Virus record (IMG/VR): IMGVR_UViG_3300046787_000037
Span: 1 to 34,152 of that record
Origin: a virus
Length of the DNA stretch: 34,152 bases
Strand: one strand, 5' to 3'
The position numbers were made by a program, and so were the translations under genes. Positions 1 to 8,016 of this stretch are shown here, one piece after another. A model generated the notes under the pieces. That model had not been told where the DNA came from. It ran no database searches and was given only the letters and a program-made list of their open reading frames with translations. Each line of letters opens with the position of its first letter. Position 1 is the first letter of the stretch.

Positions 1-1
1 C

Positions 2-107
2 GCTGTAGGTTATCAGGCGGGGTATAGCAACACTACTGGTACAAATACTGTGGCAATTGGCTATCAAGCAGGATTCAGTAATTCAACCAGTAACAACAAT
101 GTATTTA
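2..107. repeat. Terminal overlap, left copy (identical to window end)
   Basis: These 106 bases are identical to the last 106 bases of the window. Base 1 (c) does not match the corresponding base 34046 (g). The overlap lies inside a repeat-rich stretch of the tail-fibre gene, and the reading frame is kept when the two ends are joined. The simplest reading is a circular assembly of a circularly permuted phage genome. A collapsed coding repeat is the alternative. Confidence 0.85.
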
Positions 108-754
108 TTGGCGACAGGACTGGATTTTCAACAACGGGAGCAAACAATACTTTTGTTGGTGAGTATGCTGGTAATGCCGCTTCCACAGGCACAACCAACA
201 CCTTCTTTGGGTATGGCTCTGGCTATCTGATGACCACGGGTTCCAAAAACACCATCCTTGGAGCATTCAACGGCAATCAAGGTGGCTTAGACATCCGCAC
301 AGCAAGCAACTACATCGTGCTGTCTGATGGGGATGGGAATCCACGGGCATGGTTTCAGTCAGGCGGAGTTTTTAATTGCACTGGTGTGCGTGACAACACT
401 ACGGCTACTGCTGGCAACGTAGGCGTAGATGGTGACGGACTTTTCTATCGTTCAACTTCTGCCCTTAAATACAAACAAGACATCCGTGATGTTGAAGATT
501 TTGACATTAACTTATTGCGGCCTGTTCGTTATAAATCTAAATGTGAACGTGATGACAAAACCAAAGACCATTTAGGATTGATTGCTGATGAAGCGGCTGA
601 AGCTGGTTTTGAAGAACTTGTCACTCGTGGAGTAGCTGGCGAAATTGAAGGTTTCCAATATGAGCGTTTGACTGTTGTATTGCTCAAGAAATTGCAAGTT
701 CAAGATGCGTTAATCACTCAACTCAAGGCACGTTTGGATGCCGCTAATCTTTAA
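2..754 (+). CDS. Tail fibre, C-terminal part, with S74 chaperone domain
   Basis: This is the 3' part of the gene that begins at 32778. Joined across the ends it would encode about 673 residues. The first ~85 residues here continue a ladder of NxxVAIG-type repeats resembling YadA-head beta-roll repeats. A linker with a probable strand-rich knob follows. From base 452 onward there is a Peptidase_S74 intramolecular chaperone domain of about 100 residues. Its predicted catalytic Ser (codon 452-454) and Lys (codon 467-469) keep the S-x4-K spacing of the family. In that family the domain helps the fibre trimerise and then cuts itself off before the Ser. The end is a coiled coil (LLKKLQVQDALITQLKARL). 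The protein is the likely receptor-binding fibre. A small-gene pair follows after 9 bases. Confidence 0.9.
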   Translation, partial: AVGYQAGYSNTTGTNTVAIGYQAGFSNSTSNNNVFIGDRTGFSTTGANNTFVGEYAGNAASTGTTNTFFGYGSGYLMTTGSKNTILGAFNGNQGGLDIRTASNYIVLSDGDGNPRAWFQSGGVFNCTGVRDNTTATAGNVGVDGDGLFYRSTSALKYKQDIRDVEDFDINLLRPVRYKSKCERDDKTKDHLGLIADEAAEAGFEELVTRGVAGEIEGFQYERLTVVLLKKLQVQDALITQLKARLDAANL

Positions 755-763
755 AGGACTAAC

Positions 764-1081
764 ATGACCACTTTTACAACCCGCATCACAGCTATGTACA
801 CCCTGCAACAGCCTGACCCTAACTATGTGGTCAATGCTTTGTGGGAAGTCACTGGCGTAGATGGCACTTACACTGCCTCTATCGGTGGCAACACGCAGTT
901 CAACTCTGCTGACCAAGAGGGTACATTTATCCCTTACGCTAATTTGACTGAGGCCATTGTGATTGGTTGGATTCCCGCTGACCAAATTGCAAGCGCACAA
1001 GCGTGTGTTCAAGGCCAGATCGACAGCCAGATCACACCGCCTGTTAGTCCCCAAAACACACCTTTGCCTTGGTCAGCATGA
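764..1081 (+). CDS. Conserved small protein after tail fibre, paralogue 1
   Basis: 105 residues of unknown function. The start has an AAAGGACTAAC ribosome site. The protein contains a short beta-rich core (ALWEVTGVDGTYTASIGG), a TEAIVIGWI segment and ends with LPW. Small proteins of this look often follow tail-fibre genes in phages, which hints at a fibre-assembly or virion role, but that is inference. The next gene encodes a diverged protein with the same order of elements (VT-core, TE-x2-V-x-WI, PPW end), so the two look like an old tandem duplication. The stop overlaps the next start as ATGA. Confidence 0.75.
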   Translation: MTTFTTRITAMYTLQQPDPNYVVNALWEVTGVDGTYTASIGGNTQFNSADQEGTFIPYANLTEAIVIGWIPADQIASAQACVQGQIDSQITPPVSPQNTPLPWSA

Positions 1082-1392
1082 TCTGCCAATGGTCAATCAC
1101 AGAAACTCAAACCCAAGACGGCTTGATTCTCTGTGCTAAATACCATGTGACTGCAAAGGAAGATGACCTATCTGTTGAAACAGAGGGTTATTGGACATTT
1201 GACAGTCCCAAACTATCTACTCCTTTTGATCAAGTGACAGAGGAAATGATTGTTAGTTGGATTGAAAAAGAGACTATGCGAGATGGCGTTTGCATCATAA
1301 AATCTAGGCTAAAAGAGCAATTAGATTCTCTGAGCAAAAGCCAATTTACGCCCCCTCCTTGGCAACCTCAGACTTTCACCGTGAAACTGTAA
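1078..1392 (+). CDS. Conserved small protein after tail fibre, paralogue 2
   Basis: 104 residues of unknown function. The ATG at 1078 overlaps the previous stop (ATGA), so the two are probably translationally coupled. A TTG three codons upstream is possible but less likely. The order of elements matches the preceding protein: a beta segment ending in VT, an acidic stretch, then TEEMIVSWIEKE, a helix with KEQLDSL and a C-terminal PPPW. Overall identity is low. It lies between tail-fibre and tail-closure genes, so a virion-associated or assembly role is likely but unproven. Confidence 0.7.
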   Translation: MICQWSITETQTQDGLILCAKYHVTAKEDDLSVETEGYWTFDSPKLSTPFDQVTEEMIVSWIEKETMRDGVCIIKSRLKEQLDSLSKSQFTPPPWQPQTFTVKL

Positions 1393-1401
1393 GGAATAAC
1401 T

Positions 1402-2382
1402 ATGGCTGTGCCGTATGACATTGTTAGCCGAGCGCTAAAAGACATTGGCGCATTGGAGGCGGGTGAGACTCCAAGTCCAGACGCAGCGCTTGATGCGTTT
1501 GAGATGCTGAACGACATAATTGACCAATGGTCAAACGAAAACATGATGGTTTTCAATGTCACAGAGATCATTTGCCCTGTCATTGCGGGTCAAACCCAAT
1601 ACACAATTGGCCCAAACCCATCAACCGTCAACTTTATCGGTGCGTCTTTCACAGGCTCAATTGCGGGAAATATCCTCACGGTGACTGCCATTGCTTCAGG
1701 CGCTATTGCTCAAGGGCAGACGCTAAGTGGAACAGGGATCGCTGCGGGAACAAAGATTACGCAGTTTTTGACGGGTGCGGGTGGCAACATCAATGAAGTG
1801 GGTACATACCAAATCAACATCCCCCAAACCGTTGCATCAACATCAATTACGGCTTACTATCAAAAGCCTTTGAACATTGATTCAGCTTTCGTTCGTGTGA
1901 ACACCACATCCAACGGTCAACCGATTACAGGCGGTGGTTTGGATTACCCAATGTCGGTGTTGGAATTGCACAGCTATCAAATGATTGGTTTAAAGACGCT
2001 AAGTGGCCCGTGGCCCAAGGCGGTTTACTTTAACCCTGGCGCTGATTCGGGCAACCTATTTATTTGGCCTAGCCCATCACAAGGTGAACTCCATTTGTTC
2101 GCTAATACGTTGTTCAGCCGTTATGAATCCATGTATGAGGATTTGGTACTGCCACAAGGCTACTCAATGGCCCTCAGATGGTGTTTAGCAGAACGTTTGA
2201 TGCCCATGTACGGCAAAGCCTCTGCAACGCAAATAACAATGATTCAGACGTTTGCGGGTCAAGCCAAAGCGACTCTGAAACGCACCAATATGTCACCATT
2301 GCAAACCGCACGTTATCCTGATGCTTTGCTTACGGGTAAGGCAAAAGATGCTGGATGGATACTCACAGGCGGCTTCATTTAA
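1402..2382 (+). CDS. P22 gp4-like tail accessory / head-completion protein with inserted domain
   Basis: 326 residues. The N-terminus ([15 protein letters not shown], then [17 protein letters not shown]) and the following Q-x-YTIG segment match the P22 tail accessory factor gp4 family. That protein attaches under the portal and closes the packaged head. P22 gp4 is much shorter (about 166 residues). Part of the difference is a Gly/Thr-rich insertion at about residues 77-153 (bases ~1630-1860), carrying [17 protein letters not shown] and [13 protein letters not shown]. The gp4-like sequence resumes at [10 protein letters not shown]. The same domain occurs twice in the next gene. Ribosome site AAGGAATAACT. 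The 9-base gap to the next gene indicates one operon. Confidence 0.85.
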   Translation: MAVPYDIVSRALKDIGALEAGETPSPDAALDAFEMLNDIIDQWSNENMMVFNVTEIICPVIAGQTQYTIGPNPSTVNFIGASFTGSIAGNILTVTAIASGAIAQGQTLSGTGIAAGTKITQFLTGAGGNINEVGTYQINIPQTVASTSITAYYQKPLNIDSAFVRVNTTSNGQPITGGGLDYPMSVLELHSYQMIGLKTLSGPWPKAVYFNPGADSGNLFIWPSPSQGELHLFANTLFSRYESMYEDLVLPQGYSMALRWCLAERLMPMYGKASATQITMIQTFAGQAKATLKRTNMSPLQTARYPDALLTGKAKDAGWILTGGFI

Positions 2383-2391
2383 GGGACTACC

Positions 2392-4377
2392 ATGCCAGAT
2401 TTCGGTTTTGTCGGCCCATCATACGAAGCACCAAGCATTTACCAAGATGCTCAAGAGTGCATCAACTTTTTTCCTGAGATTGATCCTGTAAAACAGCCAG
2501 GTGAGCGAGGGGTGGTGGCGCTGTACCCAACGCCAGGTCTCACCGTCAAGGCCGTTTTCCCCAATCAACAAGAAGTGCGTGGGCTTCATTCGGTTTCTGG
2601 TGGTGAACAGCTGATTGCGGTGTGTGGGCCTTACGTCTATGCGCTGACAGCCAATCTTGTTCCATCTGTAATTGGTCAACTTAATTCCAGTTCTGGAATA
2701 GTTCGGATCACCGACAACGGGGTCAATGTTTACATTGTGGACGGTGCTTATCGTTACACCTGGTATATCTCAAGCCCAGCAGCTGCTGTGTTTACTGGAT
2801 CGACAAGCGGGACAACATTGACGGTTACAAGCGTTTCTAGCGGAACAATTGCCATTAACCAGTCTTTGTATGGCATTGGGATATTGCCAGAAACCGTGAT
2901 CACAGCCCTTGGAACAGGAACTGGCGGGACTGGCACTTATACGATCAACAGAAGTCAAACTGTGGCTTCTGGGTCTTTAAGTTCTGCAACCGTGGGCGCT
3001 GTGGTGACTGCAACAATTGCAGGGACAACCATGACCGTTTCTGCGGTCACATCAGGCGTTCTCCATGTTGGACAGACCGTTCAAGGCGCGGGCGTTACCC
3101 TTGGAACAATCATTACCGCTTTGGGTACGGGATCGGGCGGTGTTGGAACTTACACATTGAGTGTGGCAAGTACGGTAGCTGTTGGCGTGACCATGTTTGG
3201 TCTTAACTTCTCTGTTCTGCCATCAACTGACGGGGCATTTAGCGGTGCAAACACCGTGGACATTATTGACAACTACTTTGTCTATAACAACCCAACAACC
3301 CAGCAATGGGGCGCTAGTGACCTTTTGTCGCCTATTTCACCCTCAACTAGCTACTCACTAAAAGATGGCGCACCAGACGATTTGGTGGCGTTGATCGTTG
3401 ATCACCGTGAAGTTTATTTGATGGGTGAGATTTCCTCAGAGGTGTGGACAGATGTAGGAACTGTGCCGTTTCCATTCCAAAGGATTCCTGGCACATCAAC
3501 GCAACACGGTATTGCTGCGCCCTTTTCTTTGTATCGCCTTGGCAACTCATTTGCGTATGTTTCACGCAACAACCGTGGTCAAGCGCAGATCATGCAAATG
3601 CAGGGTTACATCCCACAAAGAATTTCCACTCATGCGGTTGAGAACACCCTAGCCAATAAATATGTTGAAGATGCGGTGGCGTGGACTTATCAGCTTGAGG
3701 GCCATGAAGTTTATGTGGTGACATTCCCCACATTGAATTTGACATGGGCTTATGACGCAACCACTCAGATGTGGCACAAATGGCTTTACACGGCAACAGA
3801 CAGCACTTACCAGCGTCATCGTGGCAATTGCTGCGCTGTGTTTCAGGGCTTAGTCTTGATTGGTGACTATGCAAACGGCAAACTGTACGAATTGGATAAA
3901 ACCAATTACACAGACGATGGTCAGACTGTGCGCAGATTACGCAGAGCGCCTCATTTGGTGACTGAGTTTCAGCGTCAATATTTTGATGAATTGCAGATTC
4001 AGTTTCAGCCAGGCGTGGGAACAACTGGATTGTCAGCCCCGTTTGGTCGATATATTCAGAATCCTTATTACATTCCGCCAGATGGCACGTTAACCATTGG
4101 GCCATTGGACACGGTTTATTTGAGCGATTTAGCTACAATCAATCAAACCACACCGACAACTTATCCACAAGCAATGTTGCGGTGGTCAAATGATGGTGGT
4201 TCTACTTGGTCAAACGAGCATTGGACGGGTGTTGGTCAGCTTGGAAAGTACAGAAATCGTGCCATTTGGCGCAGATTGGGAACAGCCCGTGACCGTATTT
4301 TTGAAGTGGTGGTGACTGATCCTGTGAACTTTGTCATCATTTCAGCAAATCTTAAAGTACAAGGGGCAGATAACTAA
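2392..4377 (+). CDS. P22 gp10-like packaged-DNA stabilisation / tail hub protein with two inserted domains
   Basis: 661 residues. The N-terminus (NFFPEIDP, then LYPTPGL, VRGLHSV and YVYALT) and the C-terminal half ([33 protein letters not shown]) match the Phage_stabilise/gp10 family, the tail-hub protein that plugs the portal after packaging. P22 gp10 is about 472 residues. The extra length is mostly a tandem pair of the Gly/Thr-rich domain seen in the preceding gp4-like protein, at about residues 130-270 (bases ~2779-3200). Each copy carries LTV or MTV, GQ or NQ, ITALGTG and GTYT. The gene directly follows gp4, as expected for interacting tail-machine parts. Its stop overlaps the next start by one base (TAATG). 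Confidence 0.88.
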   Translation: MPDFGFVGPSYEAPSIYQDAQECINFFPEIDPVKQPGERGVVALYPTPGLTVKAVFPNQQEVRGLHSVSGGEQLIAVCGPYVYALTANLVPSVIGQLNSSSGIVRITDNGVNVYIVDGAYRYTWYISSPAAAVFTGSTSGTTLTVTSVSSGTIAINQSLYGIGILPETVITALGTGTGGTGTYTINRSQTVASGSLSSATVGAVVTATIAGTTMTVSAVTSGVLHVGQTVQGAGVTLGTIITALGTGSGGVGTYTLSVASTVAVGVTMFGLNFSVLPSTDGAFSGANTVDIIDNYFVYNNPTTQQWGASDLLSPISPSTSYSLKDGAPDDLVALIVDHREVYLMGEISSEVWTDVGTVPFPFQRIPGTSTQHGIAAPFSLYRLGNSFAYVSRNNRGQAQIMQMQGYIPQRISTHAVENTLANKYVEDAVAWTYQLEGHEVYVVTFPTLNLTWAYDATTQMWHKWLYTATDSTYQRHRGNCCAVFQGLVLIGDYANGKLYELDKTNYTDDGQTVRRLRRAPHLVTEFQRQYFDELQIQFQPGVGTTGLSAPFGRYIQNPYYIPPDGTLTIGPLDTVYLSDLATINQTTPTTYPQAMLRWSNDGGSTWSNEHWTGVGQLGKYRNRAIWRRLGTARDRIFEVVVTDPVNFVIISANLKVQGADN

Positions 4378-4616
4378 TGGCTACTTCAGGACTCTCAAGT
4401 ACACAACAAGTTAACCCCTATCCACAAGCACCTTTTTTGGATGGGGCGACTAATCGTCCATCACGGGCATGGCAACAGTTCTTTATTAACTTGTTGAATT
4501 TCAGTTCTGCATCAACTGCGACTGCGGGTTCTGCAACGCTACCCGCTAACCCTGTGGGTTTTATGAATGTCACAGTAAATGGTCAGACCTACAAAGTGCC
4601 TTACTACAATGTTTGA
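4377..4616 (+). CDS. Small virion-region protein (unknown)
   Basis: 79 residues. The start shares a base with the preceding stop. The N-terminal half is polar with a RAWQQFFINLL helix. A short Ala/Thr-rich linker leads to LPANPVGFMNVTVNGQTYKVPYY, which looks like a small beta module. Short proteins ending this way are common beside tail or ejection genes, but no function can be assigned from the sequence. It sits between the gp10-like hub and the first candidate ejection protein. Confidence 0.7.
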   Translation: MATSGLSSTQQVNPYPQAPFLDGATNRPSRAWQQFFINLLNFSSASTATAGSATLPANPVGFMNVTVNGQTYKVPYYNV

Positions 4617-4629
4617 GAAAGTTTAAGTC

Positions 4630-6549
4630 ATGGACAACACAATAAATTCATTAGTTTCTAAAGCTGTTGGCGTGACAGATCAACAGATCAGAGACTTTTT
4701 GGCAAACAACCCAAGTGATGAGCAAATTGTCAAGGCAATGGAACAGTACGGTGTTTCACCTACTCAATTGGCTACGGTTGTGGGAATGCCTGAAGGACAA
4801 GTGGTGGCAAGGATTGCTGCGACTGTCCCCCAAGGTCAATCAGTTATCGTTGGTAATACCCGTGTTGCCCCTCAATATCAAACTACTGGTTCTGGTATGG
4901 ATCAGCAGATTGGTGGTCTTGAGAATGTTTATGTTGAAAAAGTACCAACTTCAGATGTTAATTACAAATCTCCCGTTGGCACACCAATTCAGGTTTACAG
5001 TCCTAATGGCGAGTTAGTAAATACAATAAAAACTCAAAAAGATCAATCATTCTTTGGTGGTTTGGTAGATGCTATTAAAGACCCTGTAGTTTTAGCCGCT
5101 TTGGGTGGTGCTGCTTATGGTGGATTGTTGGGCGGTGCGGGCGCTACTACGGGAGGCGCGGCATTAGGTTCATTAGGCGATCTAGGAACTATGGGTGCTT
5201 TGGGTGAGACTTCAACATTAGGCTCACTTGGAACATTAGGCACAACAGGCGCTATTGGCGCAGACTTGGCGGGTACGGGTGCTTTGACAGCAACTGAAAG
5301 TGCTGCTTTGGGTGGCGCGGGTACTGCGGGCTTGATGGGTACAGGCACAGGAATTACGGCAGCGGGTGCGGGTGGTCTTGGCGGTGCAACAGGCGCAGCG
5401 GGGCTTGGAGGTGGTTTAGGAAGTGGTATAACCGCTGCGGGTGCGGGTGGGCTTGGTGGCGCTACGGGTGCTGCGGGTCTTGGCGGTTTGGGAACAGGAC
5501 TTACTACAGCTGCGGGTCTAACAGGCGCAAATTCATTATTGGGCGGTGCGGCTCTTGGCTCTACAGCTGCGGGACTTGGCACTAGCGCACTTGGTTCAAC
5601 TTTGTCAAGCCTTGGCGCGGGTGCTGGTGGTTCTTTATTGGGTTCTACATTAGGCGGCACAGCGGGTTCTGCTTTAGGCTCAACATTAGGAACTGGTGCG
5701 GGTTCTGCGTTGGGTACTAGCCTTGCAACAGGATTGGGCTTGTCTGCGCTTGGTAGTTTGGCGGGTACTGCGGCTAACCAACAAGGCATTTCTGATGCTA
5801 GAAACCTGATCAACCAATATGGTACGCAAGCGGGAACTAACCTTGCAACTGCTTACCAAAACGCACAAAATTTAGGTACTGCAAACCGCACAGATTTAGC
5901 CAATATTTACGCAAATACTGGCACAAATATGCAGAACTTGTATAACCAACAAGTTGGCTATCAGCAACCCTATCAAAGCATTGGTAATCAAGCTGCATCA
6001 GGCTTGGGTGCAAATGCTGATTATTTCAACCGTCAATTTACCAATGCCGATCTAAACGCTAACTTAGCGCCTAACTACGCATTCCAATTGGCTCAAGGTC
6101 AGATGGCTAACCAACGTGCTGCCAACATGGGCGGTGGCAGTTTGGGTGGTAATGCCTTACAAGGTTTGCAACGCTATACGCAAGACTATGCGGGTAATGC
6201 GTATCAAAATGCGTTCAACAACTTCAACACGCAACGTCAAAACATTTATAGCAATTTGTCAGACATGGCTAAAATTGGCAGCAGTTCAGCGGGTCAATTG
6301 GCTGGGTTGGGTACTGCTTACGGTTCTAACATGGGTTCATTGGCATCCAACTACGGTGGCAATTTGACGCAAGGTTACGGTCAGGGTGTTGGCGCTGCAA
6401 ATGCGTATGGTTTGAACACAGCCAATCTTGCAACGGGTATTGGATCGGCTTTGGCAAGCAACGCCACACAATCAGGCGCAAACAATGCAGCCCTTTTGAG
6501 CAACCTTGGCAATACTGCATTACTTGGCTCTATGCTTAAAGCGACATAA
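4630..6549 (+). CDS. Probable DNA ejection (injection) protein, P22 gp7-like position, Gly-rich
   Basis: 639 residues in three parts. Residues 1-130 are a polar head with a small helical segment (QQIRDFLANNPSDEQIVKAM). Residues ~155-390 are a long Gly/Ala/Leu-rich low-complexity hydrophobic stretch, with a 21-residue unit present twice with identical amino acids (5350-5412 and 5425-5487). The C-terminal part is Gln/Asn-rich and helical with YQQPYQSIGNQAASGL, FQLAQGQMANQRAA and LQRYTQDYAGNAYQNAF. That C-terminal pattern recurs in podovirus proteins annotated as DNA transfer or ejection proteins. The hydrophobic middle would suit membrane insertion during DNA delivery (inference). It is followed by two more candidate ejection genes. 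Confidence 0.7.
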   Translation: MDNTINSLVSKAVGVTDQQIRDFLANNPSDEQIVKAMEQYGVSPTQLATVVGMPEGQVVARIAATVPQGQSVIVGNTRVAPQYQTTGSGMDQQIGGLENVYVEKVPTSDVNYKSPVGTPIQVYSPNGELVNTIKTQKDQSFFGGLVDAIKDPVVLAALGGAAYGGLLGGAGATTGGAALGSLGDLGTMGALGETSTLGSLGTLGTTGAIGADLAGTGALTATESAALGGAGTAGLMGTGTGITAAGAGGLGGATGAAGLGGGLGSGITAAGAGGLGGATGAAGLGGLGTGLTTAAGLTGANSLLGGAALGSTAAGLGTSALGSTLSSLGAGAGGSLLGSTLGGTAGSALGSTLGTGAGSALGTSLATGLGLSALGSLAGTAANQQGISDARNLINQYGTQAGTNLATAYQNAQNLGTANRTDLANIYANTGTNMQNLYNQQVGYQQPYQSIGNQAASGLGANADYFNRQFTNADLNANLAPNYAFQLAQGQMANQRAANMGGGSLGGNALQGLQRYTQDYAGNAYQNAFNNFNTQRQNIYSNLSDMAKIGSSSAGQLAGLGTAYGSNMGSLASNYGGNLTQGYGQGVGAANAYGLNTANLATGIGSALASNATQSGANNAALLSNLGNTALLGSMLKAT

Positions 6550-6558
6550 GGACAAATC

Positions 6559-8016
6559 ATGGCTGACTTATCAATGAACGTGAACTACGCCAAGCCCCAG
6601 ACCACAAGTCTTGGGGAAATGGTCAACTTGGCGGGTGGAATTCAGAATTTCCAACAAGCCCAACAGATGAATCCTTTGGCCTTGGAAAAGGCTCAGATTG
6701 AAAATCAAGTGTTGCGTCAAAAGAATGACGAGCGTTTGAAACTACAAGAGTTCACAAGCAATCCTGACAATTGGCAGACCAACGGTCGTATTGACATGGA
6801 CAAGCTGAACTCTGTCATTCCAAAAATTGCCCCGTTGACAGGCGCTGATGTGATTAGTTCGTTTAGTGGATTGCACAAAAGCCAGACAGATGCCACAAAA
6901 GCCAAAAACGCAATGACGCAAGATATGCGTCAAATTATTGGTGGACGTTTGGGAATCTTGGGACGCATGGGCATTGATGATCCAAAAACCATCATGGGTG
7001 AATTGGATCGTTTGAAAGCAGAAAACCCTGACAGCCGTGAAGTGCATGACTTAATTGAGGCTTACAAATTCCCATTAAGCAGGGCAAACCGTGGCCCTAA
7101 TGTTGTCAAAGACTTAATTGCCCAGGAACAATCTTTGTTGTCCCCAGCGCAAAAAGAAACTGCATTGACCCCAAGCATCACCACAACATCACAGGGTCAA
7201 ACAATACTTACGCAGCCAAGCGTGGCGGGTTCTACCCCCACAGCAACTATTGGCGTGGCTGGCGGTCTGCAAAACACGCCTGGTCAGCCTGGTGGTGTGC
7301 CTGTTCAAAAGCCCGTTATTGGCAATTTGCCAATGCCTTACCCTGTTAGAAGCGCCTCACAGCCTTACGCACCAGAGCCAACAGAGGCAGCCGATCAAGC
7401 AGCTGGTCAAGCATTCCGCACACGTTTGGTTGAGGCTCAAGGTGGTTTGCCACAAAGCCGCAGAAACGTTGAGGAAGTTATCAAACAAGCCACAGGGATT
7501 GGTGAAAACCTTAAATTCCCCAGCGGTGGTGTGATGGGCAGATTAGAGCAAAAAGTGCTCATGGCTTTGAAAAGCGATGAATACGATATGCTTGCCAAAG
7601 ACCTGGCTAACATGGCCTTGTCAAACACCAAAGCGATGGGTGGCGTTGGTAATACCGTGGCTGGCCTGGATATGCAAGCCGTGGCTAACGGTACGGTTAA
7701 AGTGCCAACAGGCGTGTTGATCAATATTGCCCGTAGGGTTCAGGCCGATCAAACCAACATTGATATGCAAGCCAATGGCGCACAGAAGTTTGCACAGCAA
7801 TATGGCGACAACAACATGAAGGCTTATCAGCAATTGTGGAATGCAAATGCTGATACTAAGGTTTTTGAAGCCATGAACATTTACCGTGACATAACCGATC
7901 CAACTAAACGCAAGTTTGAGATTGAAAAACTGTTGGGAAATGACCCCGCAAAGCGTCAAGAGTTCTACAATAAGTATCAGAACATTAAGAAATTGTCTGA
8001 AACTGGAGGTTTGTGA
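6559..8016 (+). CDS. Internal virion / ejection protein candidate
   Basis: 485 residues, no recognised domain. The N-terminal third is helical and charged, a Pro/Gly/Thr-rich linker covers about residues 200-265, and the C-terminal part is again helical (FRTRLVEAQGGLPQSRRNVE; LANMALSNTKAMGGVG; IARRVQADQTNIDMQANGAQ). The position between the Gly-rich candidate and the transglycosylase-bearing protein matches the three-gene ejection block (7-20-16) of P22-like phages, so it may be the gp20 counterpart. This rests on position and composition only. The stop overlaps the next start as TGATG. Confidence 0.6.
   Translation: MADLSMNVNYAKPQTTSLGEMVNLAGGIQNFQQAQQMNPLALEKAQIENQVLRQKNDERLKLQEFTSNPDNWQTNGRIDMDKLNSVIPKIAPLTGADVISSFSGLHKSQTDATKAKNAMTQDMRQIIGGRLGILGRMGIDDPKTIMGELDRLKAENPDSREVHDLIEAYKFPLSRANRGPNVVKDLIAQEQSLLSPAQKETALTPSITTTSQGQTILTQPSVAGSTPTATIGVAGGLQNTPGQPGGVPVQKPVIGNLPMPYPVRSASQPYAPEPTEAADQAAGQAFRTRLVEAQGGLPQSRRNVEEVIKQATGIGENLKFPSGGVMGRLEQKVLMALKSDEYDMLAKDLANMALSNTKAMGGVGNTVAGLDMQAVANGTVKVPTGVLINIARRVQADQTNIDMQANGAQKFAQQYGDNNMKAYQQLWNANADTKVFEAMNIYRDITDPTKRKFEIEKLLGNDPAKRQEFYNKYQNIKKLSETGGL

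Noticed and set aside
3590-4105. Minus-strand open frame (171 codons)
   Set aside because: It lies fully inside the well-supported gp10-like gene, has a Cys/His/Trp-rich random composition and no matching motif.
5115-5813. Long minus-strand open frame (232 codons), Pro/Ala-rich
   Set aside because: It is the mirror of the Gly/Ala-rich repeat of the plus-strand ejection protein. Composition follows from that codon pattern and there is no ribosome site.
8013-8015. GTG start one codon upstream for the transglycosylase-bearing protein
   Set aside because: The ATG at 8016 is better spaced from GGAGGT and couples to the preceding stop.
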